Positions 14,984 through 23,259 of a stretch of DNA of 64,000 bases are shown here, one piece after another. The first letter of the stretch is position 1. Every line of letters starts with the position of its first letter. The position numbers were made by a program, and so were the translations under genes. Source of the DNA: Rhizobium sp. BT03 (lineage in GTDB: Bacteria > Pseudomonadota > Alphaproteobacteria > Rhizobiales > Rhizobiaceae). Under the pieces are notes generated by a model. It ran no database searches. It had not been told where the DNA came from and saw nothing but the letters and a program-made list of their open reading frames with translations. Location: positions 1-64,000 of the forward strand of contig NZ_CP125644.1 of assembly GCF_030053155.1 (NCBI RefSeq). The letters run 5' to 3'.

Positions 14984-16426
14984 ATGAACGACTTGTCACG
15001 TCTCGCGCCCCCGGATGGTCTTGCGCTCGCCGCAGCCATCCGCAGCGGCCGTCTCGCACGCCGGAGCGTTACCAGCGAGGCGGTTGCGCGCATTCGCCGG
15101 GTCAATCCGGCCCTGAATGCAATCGTCGACGATCTCGGCGACGATGCGATGGCAACGACGGCGGCATCCGCGCCGGGCGGCGTTTTCGACGGCGTGCCGA
15201 CGGTGGTCAAAGATCTCTTCATGCCGGTTGCCGGCGCAAGGATGACCAACGGCTCGCTGATCGGCAGAGCCACGGTCGCCCCTTTCGATGCGGAGGTGGT
15301 GAGACGCGGCCGGGCGACCGGCATCTCGATCCTCGCCACGACGACATCGCCGGAATTCGGCACCTCCTACACGACGGAAAGCCGCCTTTTCGGCAAAACC
15401 GCCAATCCCTGGTCGCTTGAGCATACGGCCGGCGGCTCCAGCGGCGGATCGGCGGCGCTGGTGGCTGCCAGAGCCATCCCCTTCGCCTTCGGCAATGACG
15501 GCGGCGGATCGCTGCGCGTACCCGCATCCTGCTGCGGCATATTCGGCCTGAAGCCGTCCCGGGGCCGGGTGCCCATGGGGCCGATGATCGGCGAAGGCTG
15601 GGCCGGCATGGGATGCAACAATATCATGTCGATTTCCGTGCGCGACAGCGCCGCAATGCTCGATGCCTTGAGCGGGATGGATACCGGCGCGCCCTATGCC
15701 GCCCCCCATGATGAAGACAGTCTTCTCTCCTGCTGTTCGAAACGACCCGCTCGCCTGCGCATCGGCCTGGTCACGCGGCTCGATCCCTTCGCAACCAACA
15801 GCCAATGCCTGCAGGCGGTCGAGGATGCCGCCGAGCTCTGTGAGGCGCTCGGTCATCATGTCGAGACAATGACGCTGCCGGTGGATGCGATCGAATATTA
15901 CGATCACGTCTTCACGATCATCGGCGCCCAAACCAAGAATTTCATCGGCGTGATCGAACAGATGGGCGGCCGGCCGGTCGATCGCGACGCGCTTGAAGCG
16001 CGCACGCGCATCATCCTGCGAGAAAAGGGCGAAGTTTCCGGTGCAGGCTACGCTGCGGCAGTGGATTACATCCATGCCTTCGGCCGCCGCATGGGCCGGC
16101 TGCTGGAGGATTGCGATGTCCTGCTGTCACCGACGCTTGCAAAACCACCGCAGCTGCTCGGCAGCTTCGATATGAACGACAGCGAGACGCTGCCGGATCT
16201 GATCGACCGTTTCCACAGCTTCTCTCCCTTTACCTCATTGTTCAATGCGAGCGGCCAGCCGGCCATGTCGGTTCCGCTTTGCTGGTCGCCGGAAGGCCTG
16301 CCGATCGGCATGCACTTTGCTGCCGGCTTCGGCCGAGAGGGGCTGTTGTTTTCACTCGCCGCCCAGCTCGAAGAAGCCCGCCCCTGGGCAGGGCGCATTC
16401 CGCCCCTGAACGCATTGACGCCTTGA
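14984..16426 (+). CDS. Amidase (amidase-signature family)
   Basis: This 480-residue amidase has a complete Ser-cisSer-Lys triad: K76 (TVVKDLF), cis-Ser S152 in AGGSSGGSAA, and nucleophile S176 in NDGGGSLRVPA, followed by GLKPSRGRVP. It would hydrolyse a carboxamide to an acid and ammonia in the cytoplasm. It is 75 bases after the MFS gene with a GAGGAAAGG site, and is probably the last gene of the AraC-porin-MFS-amidase unit. Next to an aryl-acetate ring-cleavage operon, an arylacetamide such as 4-hydroxyphenylacetamide is a reasonable but unproven substrate. Confidence 0.88.
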   Translation: MNDLSRLAPPDGLALAAAIRSGRLARRSVTSEAVARIRRVNPALNAIVDDLGDDAMATTAASAPGGVFDGVPTVVKDLFMPVAGARMTNGSLIGRATVAPFDAEVVRRGRATGISILATTTSPEFGTSYTTESRLFGKTANPWSLEHTAGGSSGGSAALVAARAIPFAFGNDGGGSLRVPASCCGIFGLKPSRGRVPMGPMIGEGWAGMGCNNIMSISVRDSAAMLDALSGMDTGAPYAAPHDEDSLLSCCSKRPARLRIGLVTRLDPFATNSQCLQAVEDAAELCEALGHHVETMTLPVDAIEYYDHVFTIIGAQTKNFIGVIEQMGGRPVDRDALEARTRIILREKGEVSGAGYAAAVDYIHAFGRRMGRLLEDCDVLLSPTLAKPPQLLGSFDMNDSETLPDLIDRFHSFSPFTSLFNASGQPAMSVPLCWSPEGLPIGMHFAAGFGREGLLFSLAAQLEEARPWAGRIPPLNALTP

Positions 16427-16498
16427 AGATGGCGTCGATGGGAGGCTGATCCGGCAGGAGGCACCGGATGCATCGGCAATTCCGAGGCGCGCCCTCGC

Positions 16499-16536
16499 AG
16501 AGCAGGGTGATCTCGAGGCCAAGATCATCCTGCTCT
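16499..16536. terminator. Strong hairpin between convergent amidase and kinase genes
   Basis: Fifteen-base arms (16499-16513 and 16522-16536) pair with a single G-T wobble around an 8-base loop (CGAGGCCA). It lies in the 156-bp gap between two convergent stops. There is no clear U-tract on either strand, so it may act as a bidirectional stop or RNA-stabilising hairpin. Nothing else is evident in this gap. Confidence 0.55.
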
Positions 16537-16582
16537 TGAGTAAATTTCGCCCAAGGCCGCAGTACGCTCCTGGCGACAGGCA

Positions 16583-17587
16583 TCAGCGAATTGCCGCCGC
16601 AAGCTCCATTGCTTCCCTGACGTACCGGCTCAGGCGCTCTTCCGCGTTCGGCATATCCAGGCGATCGCCGACCCAGCCGATATAGGTGAGACTTCTCAAG
16701 AGCAGGAAGAGCGGCAGCGTTTCGAGCGTTGCATCCGACAACGGCCGGCGTTTGCGGTAGCCGGCGATGAGCGCGTCGGAGAGCTGCTCATAGCAGGGCT
16801 CGTGCCGGTTTCTGAGAAGCGCGGTGGCGATGTCGAACATGCGCCAGCCATAGCCTGCATCGTCGAAATCGATGAACTCGACGCCGTCGGCGCCGACGAG
16901 CACGTTTTCGCGCACCAGGTCGGCGTGAATGAGGCCGTAGTCGAGCCCGGACCGCTCGGCCAATCTCAACTTCTCGCCAAGAAACGCCCGCAAATCCACG
17001 AGCCGTCCTGCCATTTCCGGTGTCAGTCCCTGGCAGTCCCAGAACCTGCCCCAGAACGGGTTCTCGCCCAGCAACCCATCGAAATCCCATGCCGGGCGGG
17101 TGAAGGATGCAGGCGGCGTCCATCGGTCGGAAATGGTGTGGAGTTCGGCCATCGCTTCACCGATCCGGCCAAAAATTGCCTTGATGCGGTCGGGCGAATG
17201 ATCAAGCGGCACGCCGGAACGGCCCAGTTCCTCGCCGCTCATCCAGCTCACGATATCGGCATGCTGAGTGGCAAAAGCCGGGGTGGCCGGCAAGGTCACG
17301 AGATTGCGGCCGTCCAGGGTGGGAATTGGTGCCGGAACCCGCAGTCCACCCGCGGCGAGCGCTGCCATCCACTGCAGTTCCGAAGCGAGCGTGCGATCGT
17401 CGTGATATCCGGGTCGATGCAGCCGAAGGGCTGCGGGTTTACCGTCGGCCAGACGAACCTGAAACACCGCATTCTCGCGGAATTTCAGCAGTTTCGGCGT
17501 CTGGTCGGCCAGGCCCCAATGCTGAAGCGCTTCCTTCGCTCTCCCGGGGAGAGCATCCATCAGCCGTGCGAATTCGTTTTCGCTCAT
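16583..17587 (-). CDS. APH/ChoK-family phosphotransferase (small-molecule kinase)
   Basis: This 334-residue kinase is of the aminoglycoside/homoserine-type fold. The catalytic loop HADLVRENVL at 221-230 supplies D223 and N228, and the metal-binding Asp lies in IDFDDAG (239-245). Residues 30-60 form the nucleotide-binding lobe. The start at 17587 sits 8 bases after the stop of the class III PLP enzyme; further upstream in-frame sequence overlaps that gene and is rejected. The family includes hydroxylysine, homoserine and choline kinases. Its pairing with an AGXT2L-like PLP enzyme suggests it phosphorylates the hydroxyl of an amino alcohol that the neighbour then breaks down. An antibiotic-resistance role is unlikely from context. 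Confidence 0.82.
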   Translation of the reverse strand: MSENEFARLMDALPGRAKEALQHWGLADQTPKLLKFRENAVFQVRLADGKPAALRLHRPGYHDDRTLASELQWMAALAAGGLRVPAPIPTLDGRNLVTLPATPAFATQHADIVSWMSGEELGRSGVPLDHSPDRIKAIFGRIGEAMAELHTISDRWTPPASFTRPAWDFDGLLGENPFWGRFWDCQGLTPEMAGRLVDLRAFLGEKLRLAERSGLDYGLIHADLVRENVLVGADGVEFIDFDDAGYGWRMFDIATALLRNRHEPCYEQLSDALIAGYRKRRPLSDATLETLPLFLLLRSLTYIGWVGDRLDMPNAEERLSRYVREAMELAAAIR

Positions 17588-17595
17588 CGAGCCGC

Positions 17596-18879
17596 TCACA
17601 GCCCCGACAGCACGTCGTCGAAGACCGACAACATCAGATCGGCATTCTCCCGCGAGAAAGGCATTGGCGGGCGGATCTTGGTGGCGGATTGATGGATGCC
17701 GATCTTGCCCATCAGCACGCCGCGTTCGCGCATCTCGTTGACGATCCGGCTCGCAAGAGCCACGGCCGGCTCCTTCGTCGCCCGGTCCAGCACGAATTCC
17801 ATGCCCATGAAAAGGCCGCCGCCGCGCACGTCGCCGATGATCGCATGTTTTTGCGCCAGCCGCTTGAAGGCGTCGCAGGTATATTCGCCGACATCGCGGG
17901 CGTTCTCGATCAGCCTCTCGTCCTCGATCACGTCGAGCACCGCCATGGCGGCGGCGCAGGAGACCGGATTGCCGCCGAAGGTATTGAAATAGCGGAAGGC
18001 CTTGCGGAAGGCGTTCAGCACATCGGCATTGGCAACGACGCCGCCGACGGGATGGCCGTTCGCCATCGGCTTGCCGAGCGTCACGATATCGGGAACGATG
18101 CCGGCGCGCTGATGGCCCCACATATCAGAGCCGGTGCGGCCGAAACCGGGCTGCACCTCGTCGGTGATGACGAGGCCGCCGGCCTTGCGCACCGCCGCCA
18201 CCGCCTTGTCGAGGAAGCCCCGCGGCTGATCCGGAAAGCCTTCATTGGCAAAGAACGGATCGATGATCAGTGCGGAAAACCCATGCGGGCTTTCCTGCAG
18301 CGAGGCGATCGCCGCCTCGACTTCGGCCGCAAAGACTGCGGCAAAGGCGTCACCGCCTTCGCCGCCGAGCGGGCGGTAGCTGTCGGGCGCCGGCACGTGC
18401 CTGACATGACCGCCGAAGCCGCCGACCGGCGGCATGCGGGTCGAGAGCTGCGATACGGCCGCCGTATTGCCGTGATAGGTGTGGTTGGTGGCGATGACGC
18501 CGGTCTTGCCAGTCACCGCTTGCGCCATGCGCAGCGCCACGTCGTTCGCTTCGCTGCCGGTGCAGGTCAGGATCGCCGCGTCGAGGGTCGCGTCGAAGGT
18601 CGCGGTTAGGCGTTCGACATAATCGAGGATGCCTTCATGCAGGTAACGCGTATGGGTGTTCAGCGTCGACGCCTGCCGGGTGATTGCCTCGACCACACGC
18701 GGATGGCAATGGCCGACATGCGGCACATTGTTGTAGCAATCGAGATAGCGGCGGCCGTCGGCATCCCACAGCCAGACGCCTTCGCCCCGCACCAGATGAA
18801 TCGGGTCGTCATAAAAGAGCGACATGTTGCGGCCGAGAAGCCGCTCGCGGCGCGCGATAAGGGCAGCGTTATCGGACAT
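17596..18879 (-). CDS. Class III PLP-dependent enzyme, AGXT2L-like (candidate phospho-lyase)
   Basis: This 427-residue fold-type I PLP enzyme carries the Schiff-base Lys K270 (TLGKPMANGHP) and cofactor-ring Asp D240 (ITDEVQPGFGR). The N-terminal stretch with YLDCYNNVPHVGHCHP and LNTHTRYLHEGILDY strongly recalls the AGXT2L subgroup, whose human members are O-phosphoethanolamine and 5-phosphohydroxylysine phospho-lyases rather than transaminases. An adjacent kinase gene, 8 bases downstream, supports a kinase/phospho-lyase pair that would give an aldehyde, ammonia and phosphate. Conventional transaminase activity cannot be excluded. Upstream is another class III enzyme, 2 bases away. Confidence 0.85.
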   Translation of the reverse strand: MSDNAALIARRERLLGRNMSLFYDDPIHLVRGEGVWLWDADGRRYLDCYNNVPHVGHCHPRVVEAITRQASTLNTHTRYLHEGILDYVERLTATFDATLDAAILTCTGSEANDVALRMAQAVTGKTGVIATNHTYHGNTAAVSQLSTRMPPVGGFGGHVRHVPAPDSYRPLGGEGGDAFAAVFAAEVEAAIASLQESPHGFSALIIDPFFANEGFPDQPRGFLDKAVAAVRKAGGLVITDEVQPGFGRTGSDMWGHQRAGIVPDIVTLGKPMANGHPVGGVVANADVLNAFRKAFRYFNTFGGNPVSCAAAMAVLDVIEDERLIENARDVGEYTCDAFKRLAQKHAIIGDVRGGGLFMGMEFVLDRATKEPAVALASRIVNEMRERGVLMGKIGIHQSATKIRPPMPFSRENADLMLSVFDDVLSGL

Positions 18880-18881
18880 GA

Positions 18882-20237
18882 TCAGGCTCCCGCGGCGGCA
18901 AGGCCGGCGTCGAGCGCCGTCAGGATCGTCTGCACGTCCCCTGCCGTGACGATCAGCGGCGGCGACATGATGACATTGGCGCCGGAGGTGCGTACCAGCG
19001 CGCCGGCCTCATAGGCGGCATCCTGCACCTTCTGCATCACATCCTTCGATGCGGCGCTTTTCTTCTCCCGGTTGCTGACGAGTTCGAGCGCGCACATCAG
19101 GCCCTTGCCGCGCACGTCGCCGATCAGCTCATGCTTGTCCTGCAACCTCCTGAGGCCCGCAATGAGTTCCTCTCCGCGGACGGCGGCATTGGCGGCGACG
19201 TTCAGGCGTTTCGTCTCCTTTAAGGTCGCAAGCGCGGCGGCCGCACCCGTCGGATGGCCGGAATAGGTATAGCCGTGGCCGATGCTGCCGAACGCGCCCT
19301 TGCTGCCTTCGAACACTTCGGCCACCTTGTCTGAGATCATGACGGCGCCGAAGGGGAAATAGCCGTTGGTGATCGCCTTGGCGGTCGACATCAGATCCGG
19401 TTTGACGCCCCAGAGGCGCGATCCCGTCCAGGCGCCGGTGCGGCCGAAAGCGGTGATGACCTCGTCGGCGATCAGCAGGATGCCGTGGCGGTCGCAGATC
19501 TCGCGCATCAGCGGCAGGAAGGTCTCGTGCGGGACGATGACACCGCCGGCGCCGAGTACCGGTTCGACGATCAGGGCGGCGATGGTATCGGCACCCTGGA
19601 AGGCGATCTCGTCCTCGAAGAGCCGGCCGATGGCGGCCGCGATCTCGGCATCATCGGTGGTGCCGAACGGGTTGCGATAGGCAAGGGGCGCCGACAGATG
19701 GAAGACGCCGGGAAGCAGCGGCTCGTAATTGCGGCGGAAGTTCTGATTGCCGTTGACGGAGGCGCCGCCGAAATGCGTGCCGTGATAACCCTTCTTCAGC
19801 GCGACGAATTTGGTGCGCTCCGGCTGCCCGTTGATCTTGTGATATTGCCGGGCAAGCCGCAGGCACGTCTCGACCGAATCCGAGCCGCCCGAGGTGAAGA
19901 AGGAGCGGCTCAATCCGTCCGGCCTGAACCATTCGGCAAGCTCGTAGGAGAGCTCGATCAGCGGTGAGTTCGTGGTGCCGCGGAATGTCGAATAATAGGG
20001 CAGCTCGTCGAGCTGGTCGCGGATCGCCTTTTTCACCGGCTCGCAGGAATAGCCGAGATTGACGTTCCAGAGACCGCCCACGGCATCCAGCACCTTCTTG
20101 CCCTGGATGTCGACGATTTCGACGCCCTCACCGGAGTTGATGATGCGCGGCGGCTGGGCCTGCATCTCGGCTGGATGGGCCATCGGGTGCCACATGTGGC
20201 GAGCGTTGTTTTCGATTATGAAGTTGGTTTCACGCAT
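18882..20237 (-). CDS. Class III omega-aminotransferase
   Basis: This 451-residue PLP-dependent aminotransferase has IADEVITAFGRTG (cofactor Asp) and the Lys in MSTAKAITNGYFPFGAV, plus HGYTYSGHP near the C-terminal domain, all typical of omega-amino acid:pyruvate transaminases. It would move a terminal amine to pyruvate or a 2-oxo acid. The ATG lies 15 bases after the HAD gene and the stop is 2 bases from the AGXT2L-like gene, so translation is probably coupled. A related but distinct copy is at 44241-45617. The substrate is unknown. Confidence 0.87.
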   Translation of the reverse strand: MRETNFIIENNARHMWHPMAHPAEMQAQPPRIINSGEGVEIVDIQGKKVLDAVGGLWNVNLGYSCEPVKKAIRDQLDELPYYSTFRGTTNSPLIELSYELAEWFRPDGLSRSFFTSGGSDSVETCLRLARQYHKINGQPERTKFVALKKGYHGTHFGGASVNGNQNFRRNYEPLLPGVFHLSAPLAYRNPFGTTDDAEIAAAIGRLFEDEIAFQGADTIAALIVEPVLGAGGVIVPHETFLPLMREICDRHGILLIADEVITAFGRTGAWTGSRLWGVKPDLMSTAKAITNGYFPFGAVMISDKVAEVFEGSKGAFGSIGHGYTYSGHPTGAAAALATLKETKRLNVAANAAVRGEELIAGLRRLQDKHELIGDVRGKGLMCALELVSNREKKSAASKDVMQKVQDAAYEAGALVRTSGANVIMSPPLIVTAGDVQTILTALDAGLAAAGA

Positions 20238-20252
20238 CTCAATTCCTCTCGT

Positions 20253-20903
20253 TCAGAGGCCCAGCATCGCAAGGGCGCGGGCATAGCTTTCGGCAGGGCG
20301 GGTGACGTCGAAATGCACATGCGGCAATCCGACGGCTTCGGCGCCTTCGATGTTCTTCTTCTGGTCGTCGACGAAAACGCAGGCCTCTCGCGGCAGTCCG
20401 AGTTCGGAAAGCACCTGCTCGTAGGCGCGCGGATCGGGCTTGAGGATCTGGGTGTAGGTGGCATCGACGATAACGTCGAAGAGGTCGATCAGCGGGAAGC
20501 GCTGGCGGAATTCGGCGCCGTAGAAAAGATCGAGCTCGTTCGACAGGATCGCGAGCTTCAACCCCGCTTGCCTGGCGCGCAGAATGGCGTCGCGGGCCTC
20601 AGGCCGCAGCACCAGCTCGGGTTCGGCACCGCGGGCGCGGCGCACGAAGGTCTGCATGTCGGTCCAGCTCTCGCCGACCATTCGGCCGATTTCGCCGGCG
20701 CGCGTCAGCCAGTAATCACGTTCGGTGATCTCGCGGTTCTGCATTTTCACCCAGAGCGGGTCGGTCGCCGTGTCGAACGGCCCGAGCCAGGTGAGCGAGC
20801 CTTGGGGAAGGCCGAGCGTCCGCTCGGTGATCTCATGCGTCTCGAACAGCGTGCGGGTGACGACACCGCCGAAATCGAGGATGAGGGCGCGTTCGCTTGT
20901 CAT
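20253..20903 (-). CDS. HAD-superfamily hydrolase
   Basis: This 216-residue HAD subfamily IA phosphatase-like protein has motif I LDFGGVVT at residues 9-16. The nucleophile Asp is present, but the second Asp of DxD is Gly, as in many members annotated only as HAD-IA. Motif II Ser lies in LAILSNELDLF, and KPDPRAYEQVL and VFVDDQKKNIEGA supply the motif III Lys and motif IV acidic residues. The start overlaps the Tm-1-like stop by 4 bases (ATGA). It may dephosphorylate an intermediate made by the operon's kinase, or may act as a dehalogenase-like hydrolase. Confidence 0.85.
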   Translation of the reverse strand: MTSERALILDFGGVVTRTLFETHEITERTLGLPQGSLTWLGPFDTATDPLWVKMQNREITERDYWLTRAGEIGRMVGESWTDMQTFVRRARGAEPELVLRPEARDAILRARQAGLKLAILSNELDLFYGAEFRQRFPLIDLFDVIVDATYTQILKPDPRAYEQVLSELGLPREACVFVDDQKKNIEGAEAVGLPHVHFDVTRPAESYARALAMLGL

Positions 20904-22153
20904 GGCCGTCCTTCCGGAATGATGCCCTCGGCCACCCAGCTGTCGAAAACGGCAAGGGCTGCGGCCGAAAAGTCGGGAGAATTGATGTGGGCGTCGACCT
21001 CCTGAAAAGTGACGGAGGACGGGACAATGCGGCGCATCTCGGCGAGGAAAGCGGCGAGGCCTTCCGGATCGTGCAGCGGCTCGTCCGGCTTGTCCCATTC
21101 CTGCAGCCCTTCGGTCGGCAGCAGGAAGGCGGTCTTGGCGTCGGCCCGTTCCAGCTTTTGTCCGATCAGCCGAGCGACCTCCCGCCGGCCTTCCGGCGAG
21201 GTCGTCACCGACCCGATCAGCCGGTTATGGGCATGGTAGGGACGGTCGGCAAATATATCAGGCAGCGTCTGCCAGGCCTGGAGATCGACCATGTCGACGG
21301 CGCCGGGGGCGACGATCTGCGGAATACCGGCGCGGCCGGCATTTTCGAGCCGATCCGGCCCCGAGGTCACCACCGTGCCGTAATGGTGATTGCTGACCTC
21401 CTGGATGCAGAAGTCGAAGACGGCGGCAAAGCCTGACTGCGCGGCGATGGCTTCGAAGGCGCGGCCGCCCATGCCGGTGGAATGAAAGACGGCAACGTCA
21501 TAGCCGCGCTTTTCCAGTTCGGGCCGCAGATACTTCATATATTTCAGGCAGGAGGAGCCGAGCGAGGTCATGCCGATCAGCGGACGGGCACGATCGGGTC
21601 TGGTTCCGTGCCGGGCGGCGCCGACGACCGCGCCGCAGGCCTGCGACAGCACCGAACGGCAGATGCTGTTGAGGCCGTAGAGGCCGCCGGCCCAGAGGAT
21701 CATCATCAGGTCGGGCGCGATGCGCTCGGGCGGGATCAGGTGGGAATAGGCGATGGTCGAGACCACGAATTTCGGCACGCCGAGCGGCAGGACGGCAGCG
21801 ACGTCGAGTGCCAGATCCGTGCCCATCGAGCCGCCGAGCACGATGATTCCGTCGACCAGCCCGTCCTTGTGAAGCCGGCTGGTCAGCGCTGCGGCACCCC
21901 TGGCCATGGCGGCCATGGCGCTGTTTTCATCACCGCTTTCAGTTATCGCCGCAATCGAGGTCGCAGCCGCCTTGGCGATGTCGTGCTTCGAATAATCAGG
22001 AACATAGGGCGGATCGCCGAGAATGCTGACATCGACCATAACAGGCCGGCCGCCGGCTTCCTCGATGACGGAGGCCATGAATTGCAGTTCGTCGCATTTG
22101 GTGTCACCGGTTCCGATGACAAGTATCTTTGGCGAGGGAGCCGCAGGGCTCAT
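20900..22153 (-). CDS. Tm-1-like ATP-binding domain protein (UPF0261)
   Basis: This 417-residue protein has an N-terminal nucleotide-binding-like region beginning KILVIGTGDTKCDELQFM and a middle glycine segment VDGIIVLGGSMGTDLAL. Its C-terminal domain includes FHSTGMGGRAFE and VAPGAVDMVDL. The family is named from the tomato Tm-1 resistance protein; bacterial members have no settled function and often neighbour catabolic genes. An in-frame GTG lies one codon upstream of the chosen ATG; AGGAGG is 8 bases from the ATG. It shares one base with the IclR stop and four with the HAD start, so it is embedded in the operon. Confidence 0.83.
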   Translation of the reverse strand: MSPAAPSPKILVIGTGDTKCDELQFMASVIEEAGGRPVMVDVSILGDPPYVPDYSKHDIAKAAATSIAAITESGDENSAMAAMARGAAALTSRLHKDGLVDGIIVLGGSMGTDLALDVAAVLPLGVPKFVVSTIAYSHLIPPERIAPDLMMILWAGGLYGLNSICRSVLSQACGAVVGAARHGTRPDRARPLIGMTSLGSSCLKYMKYLRPELEKRGYDVAVFHSTGMGGRAFEAIAAQSGFAAVFDFCIQEVSNHHYGTVVTSGPDRLENAGRAGIPQIVAPGAVDMVDLQAWQTLPDIFADRPYHAHNRLIGSVTTSPEGRREVARLIGQKLERADAKTAFLLPTEGLQEWDKPDEPLHDPEGLAAFLAEMRRIVPSSVTFQEVDAHINSPDFSAAALAVFDSWVAEGIIPEGRP

Positions 22154-22941
22154 CACTCTCTCCTCCTGGTTTTTGGACTGGTTCCCGTGAGCCTTTCCGA
22201 GCCGTAGTATTTTTCTGAAATTCCGTCGGCGGCAGCGATGGCCTGCGCGCCGAATTCGTGAATGGCGGTCTTGGTGGTGCGCGAGAGCGGGGCGGCGATC
22301 GCCACGCAGCCGATCGGCCGGCCGTCCGGCGCACGCACGGGTGCGGCGGCACTGATGACGCCGGCTTCCAGCCCCTGGTGGCTGATGGAAAAGCCGCGCG
22401 CGGCCGTCTCATCGAGCAGGCCACGCACCTGCTGCGGGTCGACGACGGTATGGTCGGTGAATTTTTCGAGCGGCTTTCGCAGCGCCTCGCCGATCTCCGC
22501 CGGCGGGCAGAAGGCGAGGAAAGCCAGGCCCGATGCAGTGGCGTGAAAGGGCAGGATGCTGCCGACATCGACGATGATGCGGTGCGCCCGCGGCGGATCT
22601 TCCACATGGATCGTCGACAGCCTGCCGCCGGAGAATTCGGAGAGATGCACCGTCTCCGCCGAGGATTCGGCAAGCATCTTGATGAAGGGCACGGCGACCC
22701 GCAGGAACGGATAGCGGGCCTCGCGAATGCGGGCGAGGCGAACCGGCGCCGAGCCGATCCGGTAGCGGCGGCTATCGGGATCCTGCTCGACGAAACCGTG
22801 TTTTTCCAGTTCCACCAGAAAGCGTCGTGCCGTCGCCTTGTCGAGCGAACACAGGCGGGCGATGTCGGTCAGCCCCACCTCCTTGTCCAGCCGTGACAGG
22901 GTGTCCAGCAATGAAAGCGCCTTTCCGATCGTGCTCATCAT
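22153..22941 (-). CDS. IclR-family transcriptional regulator
   Basis: This 262-residue regulator has an N-terminal winged helix-turn-helix (about 5-60; VGLTDIARLCSLDKATARRFL). The IclR effector domain follows (about 75-250), with GRLSTIHVEDP, ILPFHATASGLAFLAF and AAPVRAPDGRPIGCVAIAAP. It heads the leftward catabolic operon and is divergent from the APC permease, so it very probably controls both, usually by release on ligand binding. The divergent region contains an ACTTAACATG element also found in front of hpaF. Two consecutive ATG codons occur at the start; either may be used. Confidence 0.9.
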   Translation of the reverse strand: MMSTIGKALSLLDTLSRLDKEVGLTDIARLCSLDKATARRFLVELEKHGFVEQDPDSRRYRIGSAPVRLARIREARYPFLRVAVPFIKMLAESSAETVHLSEFSGGRLSTIHVEDPPRAHRIIVDVGSILPFHATASGLAFLAFCPPAEIGEALRKPLEKFTDHTVVDPQQVRGLLDETAARGFSISHQGLEAGVISAAAPVRAPDGRPIGCVAIAAPLSRTTKTAIHEFGAQAIAAADGISEKYYGSERLTGTSPKTRRRE

Positions 22942-23259
22942 TCTTCCTCTTGGGGTGGGTTCATGTCCCGGCTTGTCGCATCCGGCTTTACGCCAGCCGC
23001 CAAATCAGCCCGCAAACCCTGCATCGCGGCACGATAGCAGCGACCCAAGATACTTAACATGCGAATTAACTTGACAGAGGCCGGCATTGTTTGCAAGTCT
23101 ATATTTGAAGCTAAGGTTCAAATAATGAACCATAAGCGCTGACGGCGGTAAAATCAACAAAAGCCAAAACGCCCGCTCGTCAGTCCGGTTCTGGTGGAGG
23201 TCGCCTGCGTGCAATCGCAGCGATGATCGGATGCTCTTAAACAAGGGGAACGAAGGCAG
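22942..23259. promoter_or_regulatory. IclR/permease divergent control region
   Basis: This 318-bp gap has no supportable gene. It is less GC-rich in its middle (about 23040-23170). It contains candidate operator S3 (see 23051-23070), followed immediately by TTGACA at 23071-23076, which could be a -35 element for the permease, although the nearest TATATT is 23 bp away, too far for a standard pairing. The permease ribosome site AAGGGGAACGAAGG is at its right end. Confidence 0.5.
23051..23070. promoter_or_regulatory. Candidate operator S3 (ACTTAACATG element)
   Basis: TACTTAACATGCGAATTAAC shares the ten-base core ACTTAACATG exactly with S2 and with one C/T change with S1 at the hpaF promoter. 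It also contains a second TTAAC in direct orientation, 14 bases on. It abuts a TTGACA hexamer, so a bound protein would affect the permease promoter. Confidence 0.45.

Noticed and set aside
16583..17587. APH-fold kinase as an aminoglycoside resistance gene
   Set aside because: It is the last gene of a catabolic operon next to a PLP enzyme, has no mobile context, and belongs to the broader small-molecule kinase family.
17588..18121. N-terminal extension of the APH kinase
   Set aside because: The extra 178 codons lie antisense-frame within the AGXT2L-like gene and are Arg-rich without a domain; the start at 17587 follows the neighbour's stop.
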